Notes: generated by a model not told the origin, from the letters alone. A DNA stretch of 64,000 nucleotides from Phycisphaeraceae bacterium (GCA_015709595.1 CP054178.1:1927205-1991204), one strand, 5' to 3'. Counted from the stretch's first letter, positions 42,204 through 52,843 are shown. Numbers and translations: made by a program.

Positions 42204-43529
42204 TTACTCCCCCAGTTCCATCAGGGTCTTTTCGATCTGAAACCACCACAGCCCGTACGCCTCGGGCGAAAGGTGCAGGAAGTCGGGCATGACGGTGTTG
42301 CTGATCGAGCCGTCATCCTCGATGAACAGGTGGCCGATGGGGCGGAAAAACACCCGTTCGCCATCGTGCAGTCGGGCGAGAATCTGGTTCACCTGGGCGA
42401 TCTTGCCGCGCTGCGGGTTGGGCTTGTCGCCCCGGGGGAAGATATCCCACAGCACGATCTTGGTCGTCGGCAACCGATCGCGCAGGGTGTTGACGATCGC
42501 CCGCACGCCGTCGGCGATCTCGGTGACGGTGTTGTCCTCGCCGTTGGAGTTGTTGGTGCCGATCATCACGAAGGCGAACCTGGGCGCGATGCCGTCCAGG
42601 TTGCCGTTCTTCAGCCGCCAGAGCACGTGCTGCGTGCGGTCGCCTCCGATGCCCAGGTTGACCGCCTTGCGCGGCAGCAGTTCACCTTCCCACGGCGCCT
42701 TGCCGGGGCCTTCCCACCCCTGGGTGATCGAGTCGCCGATGAGCAGGATCTGAGCGTCGCCCTTGTTCACCTCGGCTTGCATGGCCTCGAACCGCTGCTT
42801 CCACCAGGCATCACCCCGCGGCACGGGGGTGACCGCGGAGTGGCTGGGCATGTCCAGATCGCGGATGCGGATGTTGCGGAACCACACGTCGTTGCCGTGG
42901 TCCTGCAGCGCGATGCGCCCCCGCGCGTGCTGGCCGAAGTCGGCGTAGACGCGGAACTTGCTGGCCGCCACCCGGCTTTTCCAGTCATCTCCGTTCAGGT
43001 CATCCTCCAGCAGTTTCACGCCGTTGAGCCAGTGTTCGACCACGCCCCGATTGAGCACGATGCGCGTCTCGTTCCACTCGCCGGCGGGCCTCACCACGGC
43101 CTTCTTGTCCGCGCTGGGCTTCTTCAGGTCATAGAGCGCGCCGGTGGAGTTGATGTGATCGGGAGCCAGGTTGTGTCCCAGGTCATCGAAGATCTGGTAC
43201 TCCGGCCCGGTGTTCCACGTCGAGCCGCCCGTCTCGGCCACGCGGTACATGACGCCGCTATTGGCGCGGGGGGCGGCCTTCCACTCCAGCACCAGCTCGA
43301 AGTTCTCGAAGCAGTCTCTGGTGACGATGTCCCCGCCGCCCCCGCCCGCCATCACGCGCAGGGCTCCATCCTCCACCACCCATCCCCTGGCGGGGAACGT
43401 GCTCTGCCGATACCCCCGCCACATGGCGGTGGACGAACCGTCGAACAGGGTGATCCATTCTCCGCCGCGCGCTGTAGCGGCGATCAGAAGCGTGGCGACG
43501 AGGAACGCCAACAATCGAACAGGTTTCAT
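42204..43529 (-). CDS. Exported DUF1080 domain fused to GDSL/SGNH hydrolase
   Basis: A 441-residue protein with a signal peptide (LLAFLVATLLIAATA-RG). Residues about 24-225 are DUF1080 (3-keto-disaccharide hydrolase, concanavalin-like): WITLFDGSSTAMWRGY, GDIVTRDCFENFELVLEW, RANSGVMYRVAETGG, INSTGALYDLKKPSADKK. Residues about 258-441 are an SGNH hydrolase: block I ILLIGDSITQGW with nucleophile Ser267, block II VNLGIGGDRTQHVLWRL, block III IGTNNS, and block V PDFLHLSPEAYGLWW with Asp416/His419. It probably removes acyl groups and/or binds complex polysaccharides outside the cytoplasm. AAGGA precedes the ATG. No sulfatase or TonB-dependent gene is nearby. Confidence 0.92.
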   Translation of the reverse strand: MKPVRLLAFLVATLLIAATARGGEWITLFDGSSTAMWRGYRQSTFPARGWVVEDGALRVMAGGGGGDIVTRDCFENFELVLEWKAAPRANSGVMYRVAETGGSTWNTGPEYQIFDDLGHNLAPDHINSTGALYDLKKPSADKKAVVRPAGEWNETRIVLNRGVVEHWLNGVKLLEDDLNGDDWKSRVAASKFRVYADFGQHARGRIALQDHGNDVWFRNIRIRDLDMPSHSAVTPVPRGDAWWKQRFEAMQAEVNKGDAQILLIGDSITQGWEGPGKAPWEGELLPRKAVNLGIGGDRTQHVLWRLKNGNLDGIAPRFAFVMIGTNNSNGEDNTVTEIADGVRAIVNTLRDRLPTTKIVLWDIFPRGDKPNPQRGKIAQVNQILARLHDGERVFFRPIGHLFIEDDGSISNTVMPDFLHLSPEAYGLWWFQIEKTLMELGE

Positions 43530-43635
43530 GGGGGGGTCCTTTGCTGGTCCGCGGTTGCGTCTCGGCGTGGTGCTGGGCAGGTGAAGGCCAGCCGTCCGTC
43601 ATCAGGCGGTGGGGGCGGGCAATCGGAGTCAGCGC

Positions 43636-44619
43636 TCAGAACCGGATAGTACCGCTCAAGGAGACGAACGGAGCGGCTGAGAACTCATCATCTGCCAGTC
43701 GATCGCCATCCTCATCCTCGAGTCGCAGTTCGCCGAACATGGCGGCTCCCGCCGTGAGGGAGATGGTGAAGGTCGGGCAGGGAGTCCACGACAGACGGGC
43801 GAAGACGGGCAGGATGGTTTCCTGGCCGATGCCGTCCGGCGCGATGTCATCCTGGTTCAGTCGGAAGCGGCGGGTTTCGTAGCGGGCGCCGATGGCGGCT
43901 TCCCAGCCCTTGCAGAAAGTCCAGGCGAGTTCGGCTCCGCCGCCGAAGCCCGTGCCCCCCCCACCCGTGGTGCGAAGGGTCCAGTCGGGGGCGAACTGCC
44001 AGTTGAGGATGATGATGGGAAAGATGGAGATGGAGTCTTCGAGTTGGGACTGGACAGCGACCCCGCCGCCGAGCGTGAGGGTGTCGCTGGCGCGGTAGGT
44101 GACGCCGATGGAGCCCCCGGCGGTCCAGACGCCGCCATCGGTGTCCTCATCATCGCCGTGGTCATCCTCGACCATGTGGACGAATCGCGGCCCGCCCCAG
44201 AGCGACCACTGCTCATTGAGGCGCAGGGTGAGGACGGGGGAGACGGACCAGGTATCGACGCCGTCCCACGCCTCGAGGGCGGCGAAGCCCTCGTTGCCCG
44301 AGAAGTCGTAGGCGTCGTGGGCGTAGCCGAAGCGGATATCGAGATTGAGGTTGGGCACGATGTCGAACGACACGCTGGCGGCAAGGCCGTAGCGCGAGAC
44401 GCTGTATTCGCCGCCATCATCGAGATCGGCCTTGAACTGGGCGGTGTAGCCGGTGTCGATGCGGAAGCGGAGGTTCCAGCGCTCGGCGGCGGAAGGAGTG
44501 GCGGCGGGGGACGTGGAAGACGCAGGGGCGTCATCCTGAAGCGGTGCGGCCGACACCATTGACGATGTCACAGTGAGAAGGATCAGCGAAGCGAGGAAGG
44601 TCAGTTGTGCGGTGGGCAT
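43636..44619 (-). CDS. Outer-membrane beta-barrel protein
   Basis: A 327-residue protein with a signal peptide (FLASLILLTVTSSMVSA-AP) and a Ser/Ala/Thr linker. Many alternating beta strands follow (WNLRFRIDTGYTAQFKADL, SRYGLAASVSFDIVPNL, TLTLGGGVAVQSQLEDS, WEAAIGARYETRRFRL). The C-terminus ends in Phe (SLSGTIRF), the usual outer-membrane barrel signal. The acidic loop EDDHGDDEDTDGG may face outward and bind cations. About 12 or more strands are visible. No specific substrate can be assigned. CGGAA lies before the ATG. It shares orientation with the vWA gene upstream, across 237 bp. Confidence 0.82.
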   Translation of the reverse strand: MPTAQLTFLASLILLTVTSSMVSAAPLQDDAPASSTSPAATPSAAERWNLRFRIDTGYTAQFKADLDDGGEYSVSRYGLAASVSFDIVPNLNLDIRFGYAHDAYDFSGNEGFAALEAWDGVDTWSVSPVLTLRLNEQWSLWGGPRFVHMVEDDHGDDEDTDGGVWTAGGSIGVTYRASDTLTLGGGVAVQSQLEDSISIFPIIILNWQFAPDWTLRTTGGGGTGFGGGAELAWTFCKGWEAAIGARYETRRFRLNQDDIAPDGIGQETILPVFARLSWTPCPTFTISLTAGAAMFGELRLEDEDGDRLADDEFSAAPFVSLSGTIRF

Positions 44620-44828
44620 GAGTGGTTCCGAAGAGAGATCATGGGAAGCGTAGCCGCGCCGTGCGCCGCGGCTCGGCAGACGTCTGCCGCGGCCGTGCCG
44701 GCCATGCGAGCGTTACCAGGCCACCGACGATACAGCAGTCGCCCGATGGCATGCCCGCGTCACGACTCGATCGTTTCATCTGCCGCACACCCGCTGCGCG
44801 GCCGCACGACCGAGACGGCCGTGGCACA

Positions 44829-44855
44829 CGCGCGACGGGGAGCGTCGCGCCACCC
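44829..44855. repeat. Dispersed GC-rich palindromic repeat, copy 2
   Basis: This copy holds a perfect stem GCGCGACG (44830-44837) / CGTCGCGC (44843-44850) with a GGGAG loop, and matches 7048-7074 at 25 of 27 positions. It sits in the spacer just past the vWA stop, where it could act as a transcript 3' end. The rest of 44620-44856 shows no gene. Confidence 0.6.
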
Positions 44856-44856
44856 G

Positions 44857-46953
44857 TCACACGCGCACCCGGCGAGCGTAGACCAGCCACTCGATGACCA
44901 GCAGCGTCAGCGCAACGGCGGCGAGCCACGGCCAGAGCTCGCGTGGAGTGACTTCGCCCGCCGATCCGGCGCGGATTCGCTCGGCGTTGACCCGCAGTGA
45001 CTCGACCGGGCGGATGTCCGTTTCACCCGCGTCGGCCAGATTGATCGCCAGTCGATCGAAGGGCGGCTCGACCCCCTCCACCATCGCCACGCCCACGCGC
45101 GACGGCGTGGGCAGCGTGAGGCGGCCGTGACCCTCGACGGGCAGGTCGGCGGCGGTCAGCCCCGTGACGCGCACACGCGACGCGCCGGGGAGGGGCGTGA
45201 CGGCGAGCGTCTCGCCAGGACGGAAACTCACGCCTTCCGACCCATGCCGCAGCCGCGGCGCGGCGTCCAGCAGGTTCTGCAGAAAGACCAGCACGCTGAC
45301 CCGGGCCGGCCAGTTGCTGTCGATGAGCCGGAAGGTGGTGGCCACGTGCCTCCGCTCACCCGCCCGGACGGCGATGATCGCGGGTCCGCTCGGCCCGCGC
45401 GCGAGCACCTCGATGCGATCCGTGAAGTCCTCGTCGATGTCGAACGATCCGGCGGGGGCGTGAATGACGTCATCCAGTTCAACGTGACGCAGGAAGGGGT
45501 GGGTGCGGTCCCAGCTGATGAAACGCTCCGCGGGGGGGCGCTGCCCCCCCGACGGGAGCGCGGCCGGGGTGAACGATGCGCCCGGCAGACCGGCCGCCAG
45601 CACGAGCGCCGGGGCGGGGAAGCCCGCCAGGGCGATGTCGATCGATGGCGTACCGACTGCGGCCCCGAACACGCCGCCAGAAGCGCCCGCGGGGTCGAAG
45701 CCGTCGTACACCACCAGGTCGAAGCCCGCGCCAGCGGGCGAGCCGTCGGCGGCGCGGGGCGGCTCCTGCGAGCTCACCACCAGCTGCTCCGGCTCAAGCG
45801 CCTCCAGCACGCCGCGCAGGTATGGGTCGATTCCACTCTCGCCCGTGATCACCGCGATGCGGGGGCGCCGAGGCGGAGCGAGGGAGATCGAGGCCTGATC
45901 GTCAGATGCCAGCGCGTCCGGGCGACGCACCTGCACCGTGAGCAGGCCGCCCTCCGGCAGATCGACGCGGAAGGTGCGCACGGCTTCGCCCGGAGTCTCG
46001 TCGTTCGCGCCGGGAATGGACACGCTCACGGCGGTGCCGACGCGGCCGTCGATCATCACGACGACGGGGGCCTCCACCGGCAGGCGAGAAGCGTTGACGA
46101 AGCGGGCCAGCACGTCCACGAACACCGGGTCATCCGGATCGCGCCGCGCGGCGAGAGAGGTGATCCCCACGTTGTTCACGTCCGCCTCGGCATCCGGTCC
46201 GACGCGGACGAAGTGGAACGCGCTGGCGCGAACCGTGAGAGGCGACGAGAACGTACCGCGTCCCGCGTTTGGCGCGTCCGGGTCCGCCGGCAGACGACTG
46301 ACGGCTGACGCCCGCCGGCTCCCTTCCCCCACACCCCCGTCGGAGAAGAGCGTCACCTCGGGCAGGTCCTGCTCATCCGCGGCGGCTGCGGCCGCAAAGG
46401 CGTCCGCCAGCCGGAGCCCAGCGGCCAGGTCGGCGGATTCGTCCGTGGCGTCCAGCGTGCGGATGGCGTCTCGCACCTCGCCGATGGTGGCCCCGAAAGG
46501 GGCGATGACTCGCGCGGTGCTTGCAAAGGCGATGACCATGATCGCCGCGGGGCGTTCGCTGCCCGCCAGGCGATCGACCAGCCGCAGGGCTTCGTCGCGG
46601 GCGGCGTCGAGGCGTGAGCGTCCGGCGCGATCGACATCGCGAGCGCTCATGGAGGCGCTCACGTCGATGAGCAGGATGTGTCTCGACGAACCCGTACCAG
46701 CCGCCTCGATCACGGGCCGTCCCAGGGCCAGCACGATGGCCAGCACGATCAGCGCCTGCAACAGCAGCAGCAGCGACCACCTGAGCCGCTGGAAGGGCGC
46801 GTTGACCTGCAAGTCCTCGATGGACTTCATCCACAGCAGCGTGCTGGGGACGCGCCGGGGCAGACGGCGCAGCTTGAGGAAGTAGAGCAGCAGCAGCGCC
46901 GGAAAGGCGATGAGACCGGCGGCTAGGGCTGTCCACGGAGCGAGCAGGGTCAC
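44857..46953 (-). CDS. BatA-like membrane protein with von Willebrand factor A domain
   Basis: A 698-residue protein. N-terminal BatA region with two helices (LAAGLIAFPALLLLYFLKLRRLP and LLLLLQALIVLAIVLAL) and the typical PSTLLW motif. A vWA domain follows with MIDAS DVSASMS (Asp97), a TDES-containing loop and ...TLFSDGG. A long periplasmic region follows (Ig-like CARDB style, LARFVNASRLPVEAPVVVMI), then a C-terminal helix (LWPWLAAVALTLLVIEWLVY). With MoxR and DUF58 partners these proteins form the Bat/MoxR system linked to stress tolerance and metal insertion. Start is GTG at 46953, 52 bp behind the MoxR stop. Confidence 0.88.
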   Translation of the reverse strand: MTLLAPWTALAAGLIAFPALLLLYFLKLRRLPRRVPSTLLWMKSIEDLQVNAPFQRLRWSLLLLLQALIVLAIVLALGRPVIEAAGTGSSRHILLIDVSASMSARDVDRAGRSRLDAARDEALRLVDRLAGSERPAAIMVIAFASTARVIAPFGATIGEVRDAIRTLDATDESADLAAGLRLADAFAAAAAADEQDLPEVTLFSDGGVGEGSRRASAVSRLPADPDAPNAGRGTFSSPLTVRASAFHFVRVGPDAEADVNNVGITSLAARRDPDDPVFVDVLARFVNASRLPVEAPVVVMIDGRVGTAVSVSIPGANDETPGEAVRTFRVDLPEGGLLTVQVRRPDALASDDQASISLAPPRRPRIAVITGESGIDPYLRGVLEALEPEQLVVSSQEPPRAADGSPAGAGFDLVVYDGFDPAGASGGVFGAAVGTPSIDIALAGFPAPALVLAAGLPGASFTPAALPSGGQRPPAERFISWDRTHPFLRHVELDDVIHAPAGSFDIDEDFTDRIEVLARGPSGPAIIAVRAGERRHVATTFRLIDSNWPARVSVLVFLQNLLDAAPRLRHGSEGVSFRPGETLAVTPLPGASRVRVTGLTAADLPVEGHGRLTLPTPSRVGVAMVEGVEPPFDRLAINLADAGETDIRPVESLRVNAERIRAGSAGEVTPRELWPWLAAVALTLLVIEWLVYARRVRV

Positions 46954-47004
46954 GGCGGATTATTGCGATGGTTTGGGTGCGCGAAGCCGCCGCTGAGCGC
47001 GGCG

Positions 47005-48018
<1,014 letters not shown>

Positions 48019-48124
48019 GCGATGCGGCTCCCTGATGGATCGGGACATGGTACCGTCCGGGCGCAGGGCTGTCCCGTCTGAAGCACTGTTCGGAAACGGG
48101 CCGTCGCGGGTTCACCAGGACATG

Positions 48125-48148
48125 AAAACGCCCCGCGACGGCGGGGCG
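48125..48148 (-). terminator. Intrinsic terminator after the sugar dehydrogenase gene
   Basis: On the minus strand CGCCCCGC-CGTC-GCGGGGCG forms an 8-bp perfect stem with a 4-nt loop, followed by TTTTC. It lies about 35 bp past the stop of 48185-49843, upstream of moxR, so it should separate the two transcription units. Confidence 0.75.
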
Positions 48149-48184
48149 CTGAGCATGGCGTCTGGGTGGATGAGGAGGCGAGAA

Positions 48185-49843
48185 TCAGGGAGAGAACTCC
48201 CACACCGCCCGGTCGATGCCCGTCACCCACACGGGAGCGATGGAGAAGGCGATCGCGTTGCACTGGATCAGCGCCCGGACGCGGCGGTTGTTGGGGTTGA
48301 CGTACTGCGCCGGATTGGTCGTGTTGACGATCTGCACCGTGACGTCCGACGTGGTCAGGATGCGGGTGTTGACCTGATCATACTGGTCGGTGAAGAAGTT
48401 GTAGAGCAGGATGCGCTGGTTGATGTTGGCCCGGTCGGCCCGTGATTCAAGTGTGAAGCGCAGTTCCGACGGGTTGGCGACGGGACACGTGCCGTCCACG
48501 CGCACCTGAACCGGAGGCACGCTGGAGGTGCGGAACACGTCGGGCCGGGTCTCCAGCCGGTTGTCGTCATTGAACTTGAGCGATTCCAGGTCGCCCGAAA
48601 CGGGCAGGCCGCGCACGCGGGTGAAGGTGTCGCCGTAGATGTAGGGCGACTGCTGGGGGGCGAGTCGCCGCACCGTGCCGTTGAAGGATACGACGTAGAG
48701 CTCGCCGCTGGAATCCTCGCCGAAACTGGCGACGTTGCCGATGAAACTGCTGCCGCCCAGTTCGGCGGTGTGCTCGCGCACGTCGCTGGCGACGCCCTCG
48801 CCCTGCTGGTTGGTGGTGATCTGCATGGAGAAGATCTTGCCGAGCACGTAGTCGGCGAAGAAGTAGCGTCCCTGCCAGGCGCTGCCGAGGTTGTAGCCGC
48901 GGTACACGAAGCCGCCGGTGATGCTGCGTCCCACGGCGTGGCTGTATTCGTGGATCGGCTCGGTGAGCGGGGTGTAGGCGGCGGGCAGCGACGTGTCGTA
49001 GTTATGCGCGCCCTCGCGGAGTCGCCAGCCGTAGTTGCGCCCGCCCCGTCCCGCCGGCTCGTAGTTGATCTCCTCCCAGGCGTTCTGACCCACGTCGGCC
49101 ATGACCATGGCGCCGGTTCCGCCCAGGGCCGGGTTGTCGAACGACCATCGCCAGGGGTTGCGCACGCCGAAGGCCCAGATCTCGTGCCGGGCGGGGATCG
49201 GGTCGTTGTCCACGAAGGGGTTGTCGGCGGGAATGGCGTACCCGGTGGTGGGCGACACATCGATTCTCAGCATCTTGCCCAGCAGCGAGTTGGGGTTCTG
49301 GGCCAGGTGGCTGGGGTCGCCGCCTGAGCCGCCGTCGCCGTTGCCGATGTACAGGTAGCCGTCCGGCCCGAACACCAGGTTGCCGCCGTTGTGATTGCTG
49401 AACGGCTGGGCGATGGTGAGCAGGATTTCCTGCGAGCCGGGCAGGGCGCGGAGCGGGTTGTTCGGGTCGCGCTGAAAGCGTGCGACGATGGTGGCGCCGT
49501 CGCTGTTGCGCGTGTAGTTGACGTAGAGGCGCCCGTCCTGTGCGTAGTTGGGCGGAAAGGCCAGCCCCATCAGCCCGCGCTCGCTGCCGCTGGTCGAGGC
49601 GACGCCCGTCAGGTCGAGCAGGTCATTGGCCTGCACCACCCCGTTGACCAGCACGCGGATGCGGCCGCGCTGCTGCAGCACGTACTGCACGCTGGGGTTG
49701 GAGGGGTCCTGCACGAAGCCGAGCGGGAGCGAAAAGCCCGAGGCCACGTTGTCCAGCCGGATGGGCGGCGGCGCCGCCAAGGCCGACCCGGCGGTCAGAA
49801 ACGCGGAAGTGGTGATCGCCAGGATGAATCGCGTGGTCTTCAT
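48185..49843 (-). CDS. PQQ-type soluble aldose sugar dehydrogenase with shared C-terminal beta module
   Basis: A 552-residue exported protein. The ATG at 49843 follows an AAGGAA site and begins a signal peptide (MKTTRFILAITTSAFLTAGSALA-A). Residues about 25-400 are the GSDH/sorbosone-dehydrogenase beta-propeller: VASTSGSERGLMGLAFPP, PFSNHNGGNLVFGPDGYLYIG with the catalytic-type His, GDGGSGGDP, WAFGVRNPWRWSFD and GQNAWEEINY. Such enzymes oxidise aldoses with PQQ in the periplasm. Residues about 405-552 are the beta module also found at 25902, 27088 and 49995 (VRGLPVSGDLESLKFNDDNR, ILLYNFFTDQYDQVNTR, ending VTGIDRAVWEFSP). A terminator follows. Confidence 0.9.
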   Translation of the reverse strand: MKTTRFILAITTSAFLTAGSALAAPPPIRLDNVASGFSLPLGFVQDPSNPSVQYVLQQRGRIRVLVNGVVQANDLLDLTGVASTSGSERGLMGLAFPPNYAQDGRLYVNYTRNSDGATIVARFQRDPNNPLRALPGSQEILLTIAQPFSNHNGGNLVFGPDGYLYIGNGDGGSGGDPSHLAQNPNSLLGKMLRIDVSPTTGYAIPADNPFVDNDPIPARHEIWAFGVRNPWRWSFDNPALGGTGAMVMADVGQNAWEEINYEPAGRGGRNYGWRLREGAHNYDTSLPAAYTPLTEPIHEYSHAVGRSITGGFVYRGYNLGSAWQGRYFFADYVLGKIFSMQITTNQQGEGVASDVREHTAELGGSSFIGNVASFGEDSSGELYVVSFNGTVRRLAPQQSPYIYGDTFTRVRGLPVSGDLESLKFNDDNRLETRPDVFRTSSVPPVQVRVDGTCPVANPSELRFTLESRADRANINQRILLYNFFTDQYDQVNTRILTTSDVTVQIVNTTNPAQYVNPNNRRVRALIQCNAIAFSIAPVWVTGIDRAVWEFSP

Positions 49844-49994
49844 GAGCGGCCGTTCCTTGCTGGCGGGCGAGATGCGCCGCCAAGAGTGACACTGGAGCAT
49901 ACCCGCGCCGGCGCAGGCCGAAGCGGAACCCCGCCTCCACCGATGGCATGTCCCCCGGCGACGGTCGTCTTGCACCGACCGGTCCGAGAAGTGA

Positions 49995-52619
49995 TCAGTT
50001 CAGCGACACCTCGACGTGGTCGATCTCGGTGTCGAAGGTGAAGGCGAAGATCGGCACCACCACGAGGTTGCGCAGCTGAATCCGGACCGACCCGTCTCCG
50101 GCTACATAGTCCGCGGCGGGAAGGCCGGTGATGGTGCGGACCACGTCGGTGGTTCCGATCGAGAACGAATCAACCAGGTCGAAGCGGTTCTGCGGCCAGT
50201 TGCGGACCCAGAGGCGCCCCGTGCCGTTCTGCGACACCAGCCGCTGCTCCACCTTCACGTCGATGGTGGATGGCGAGCCGGCGGCCTGGGCGTTGATCTG
50301 CATGTTCAGCCGGTGCAGTTCGGTGAAGGTGTTGCCGAAGCCGGACCGGACCCGCAGGTACTGGTCATCGGACTGGGTCAGTTCAGGCAGCCCGCCGGAC
50401 AGGAGCGTACCGCTCTGGATGGTGAAACTGGTCAGCGTCGCCGTGGTGGATGGGGGTACGACGCCGGTGACGATGAGTGCGAAGTCGGCGTCCACGGCCT
50501 GGGTTTCGCGATGGCCGTCCTGGTTGATCTCGGAGGCGATGACCTCGACGCGCCACACCCCCTGCTGGGGGTTCTGCACGAAGACGTTCTCCACCGTGTC
50601 GCGCGTGTTGGCGCTTCCGCCCGAGGTGGACCACAGACCGTCGGCGAGCCCGTTGTTGCCCCAGTAGATCGTGCCGCCGGGCGAGGTGACCTTGAGCGAC
50701 AAGTCGTTGATGCGGTGGAGCGTGGACGACGTGGTGCCGCCGGGGTCGGCGTAGGTCATGGTGGCCCGGAACTCGGGCGTGCCCGGCTCGACCGCCAGTT
50801 CGTAGGTCGCGGTCTGAAGCAGGGTGAGCACCCGATCCTCGTTGACGATGAACATCTTGTTCCGGACGTTGTGCAGGCGGCTGAGATCCGCCATGCCCCA
50901 GCCCTGCTTGGCGCGGCTGAGGTTGTGAGTAGGGCCGGTGAAGGGATAGGGGTCGGCCGTGTTGATCATGATCGCCTTGGCGGTGGTCATGTGGGGCCGA
51001 TTGGAGAAGACGGTGCCGTTGGAGTCCACTTCGTTGCCGAAGATACCCTCGTGCCACATCTGGAAGAACAGGGCGAAGTGCCCCGCAGTGATGGGCGTGG
51101 CGCCGCTGGTGCCGCCGAAGGACGAGGTATAGGCGGTGTTGTTGGTGCTGGTGGTGGTGAAGATGCTGTCGTAGAAGTGGGCCAAGTCGGGCTTGATCCG
51201 ACCGTCGGCGGCAGGGCCGATGCTGGCGCTGGTCCAGGCGTCATCGGACTTGGTCAGCGTGTTGCGATGGGCGATGCCCCCGACGGAGACGATGTTCTTG
51301 GCCCACGCCTGGGGACGCGAGTTCTGGTTGCCCGTGTTGCTCTGCGATTGGCAGATCACGATATCGTTGATGAACAGGATGTCATCCATCTCGGTGGAGA
51401 TGTTGGTGTACTGCGTGGTCTGCGTCGAGCCCCACGAGTTGCTCTGATAGACGGCGAAGTACGGCGCCTGAAGCAGCTCCGCCGTGTGCTGGTAGCGGTT
51501 CGTCAAGGAGGCGTAGGAGGCGAAGATGCCCTGCGCCGAAGGCGCCATGCCCTTGCCTTGGGCGTTGGCCGTACCGGTGCCGAAGTTGATGCCGTACGTG
51601 GCCGTGCCGTGACTGGCGCTGCCGGAGCGTGACCCGTGCAGCAGGACGGGCGGGTTCTGGAAGTCCACGTGGGTCGTGAGAACGTTGCCATCCATCACCT
51701 CGGCCCGCACGCCCTGGCCCGTGTACCCCAGCGTGTTGTGGACGAAGTTGCCGCCGCCGATCTGCCGGGCGATGTCCATGTCGGACTCATAGGGGCTCCA
51801 GCGGTCGATCCACAGCACCTCGGGCATGGCGGCGATGTCCATCACCTGCAGCCCGTCGAGCGTGGCCTCCAGCAGGAAGCCGTCGGGAATCATGGCGTTG
51901 ACCTGGCCGCCGATGGCGGCGACGCGGGCCGCGACGCGCTCCTTGTCAACCAGCCCGCGCTCCATCACCTGAATGTACAGGCGCGTGGCGGTCAGCCCGA
52001 AGGGATCCTCACCCATCGCCTCGAGCAACTCTTCCTCCAGTTTGTATGCGGGGTGATACGCGCCCACCCAGCGGACGAAGGGCATCGCCTGCACCCGCGC
52101 CAGCCCGGCGGCATCAAGATGCACGATGTAGGAGTGATGGGCCAGGAAGCGGTGGATCACACCGCCCGCGTGGCGGATTGCCTCGCGGTAGGGCTCCAGC
52201 GGCTGGGTGATGAACTGCACGATGTACGCCTGGCGGCCCTGTTCAGGGTCGCCCGCGGTCAGATGCGGGGGCACGGGCGGCTCGCCGGTGAAAACCGGGT
52301 CGAACTCCGCGTAGCGCAGCTTCAGAATGTACGAAGCGTCGTCCACGCGATGCCACGGTCCGCCCGGCTCCATCTGGACCGCGAAACCGCTCCGCGGGAC
52401 CGCGCCGGCGGCGAGGCGGCCGCTCTCCCACGTGGCGACGGTGATGCCCGAGCCGTCGAGCCGCAGGGTCCGGGCGCCGGCGGGAAGCAGGTTCGACCCG
52501 TCTCCCGTGGGTTCCACCGCGGCGAGAACAGCCATTCCCGGCGCCGGGGCGATTGTCAGTCCCACGAACACGCCTGCCAGCACCAGACCCGCCACGCTTC
52601 GCCGCGCTCGATTCAGCAT
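49995..52619 (-). CDS. Exported subtilisin-like (S8) serine protease with shared C-terminal module
   Basis: An 874-residue protein with a signal peptide (AGLVLAGVFVGLTIAPAPGMA-V). The prodomain spans up to about 280. The S8 catalytic residues are Asp310 in RAEVMDGNVL, His337 in SASHGTATYG and Ser505 in FGGTSGATPI, with the oxyanion Asn probably Asn428. A P-domain-like beta region (VKSPGGTIYWGNN) follows, then the C-terminal module at about 728-874 (IQSGTLLSGGLPELTQSDDQ, GTGRLWVRNWPQNRFDLVDS, VVVPIFAFTFDTEIDHVEV), which is nearly the same as in 25902-27014. GGAG precedes the ATG. It is probably secreted and self-processed. Confidence 0.93.
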   Translation of the reverse strand: MLNRARRSVAGLVLAGVFVGLTIAPAPGMAVLAAVEPTGDGSNLLPAGARTLRLDGSGITVATWESGRLAAGAVPRSGFAVQMEPGGPWHRVDDASYILKLRYAEFDPVFTGEPPVPPHLTAGDPEQGRQAYIVQFITQPLEPYREAIRHAGGVIHRFLAHHSYIVHLDAAGLARVQAMPFVRWVGAYHPAYKLEEELLEAMGEDPFGLTATRLYIQVMERGLVDKERVAARVAAIGGQVNAMIPDGFLLEATLDGLQVMDIAAMPEVLWIDRWSPYESDMDIARQIGGGNFVHNTLGYTGQGVRAEVMDGNVLTTHVDFQNPPVLLHGSRSGSASHGTATYGINFGTGTANAQGKGMAPSAQGIFASYASLTNRYQHTAELLQAPYFAVYQSNSWGSTQTTQYTNISTEMDDILFINDIVICQSQSNTGNQNSRPQAWAKNIVSVGGIAHRNTLTKSDDAWTSASIGPAADGRIKPDLAHFYDSIFTTTSTNNTAYTSSFGGTSGATPITAGHFALFFQMWHEGIFGNEVDSNGTVFSNRPHMTTAKAIMINTADPYPFTGPTHNLSRAKQGWGMADLSRLHNVRNKMFIVNEDRVLTLLQTATYELAVEPGTPEFRATMTYADPGGTTSSTLHRINDLSLKVTSPGGTIYWGNNGLADGLWSTSGGSANTRDTVENVFVQNPQQGVWRVEVIASEINQDGHRETQAVDADFALIVTGVVPPSTTATLTSFTIQSGTLLSGGLPELTQSDDQYLRVRSGFGNTFTELHRLNMQINAQAAGSPSTIDVKVEQRLVSQNGTGRLWVRNWPQNRFDLVDSFSIGTTDVVRTITGLPAADYVAGDGSVRIQLRNLVVVPIFAFTFDTEIDHVEVSLN

Positions 52620-52843
52620 CGCACCACTCCATCAAGGAAGTAGAAGGACTCGGAAAACACACAACCCGCAGCGATGGCCTGCGGATCCACCCACCCCAGA
52701 ACGTGTGATCCCTCCACGGTATATCACCTCGGGCGGGATACGCAAGGGCATAGTTGGGCGTTTCGAAAAACAGCCGTTCTCTCTGGGTTGCCCAGTTTGA
52801 CAGCGAGCGGCTTCGTTCACGCGACGGCGCTGTCCCTATCATT

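Noticed and set aside
52797-52842. Sigma-70 promoter (TTGACA, TATCAT) before the bPH2 gene
   Set aside because: The spacing between the two hexamers is 34 bp, about twice the workable distance.
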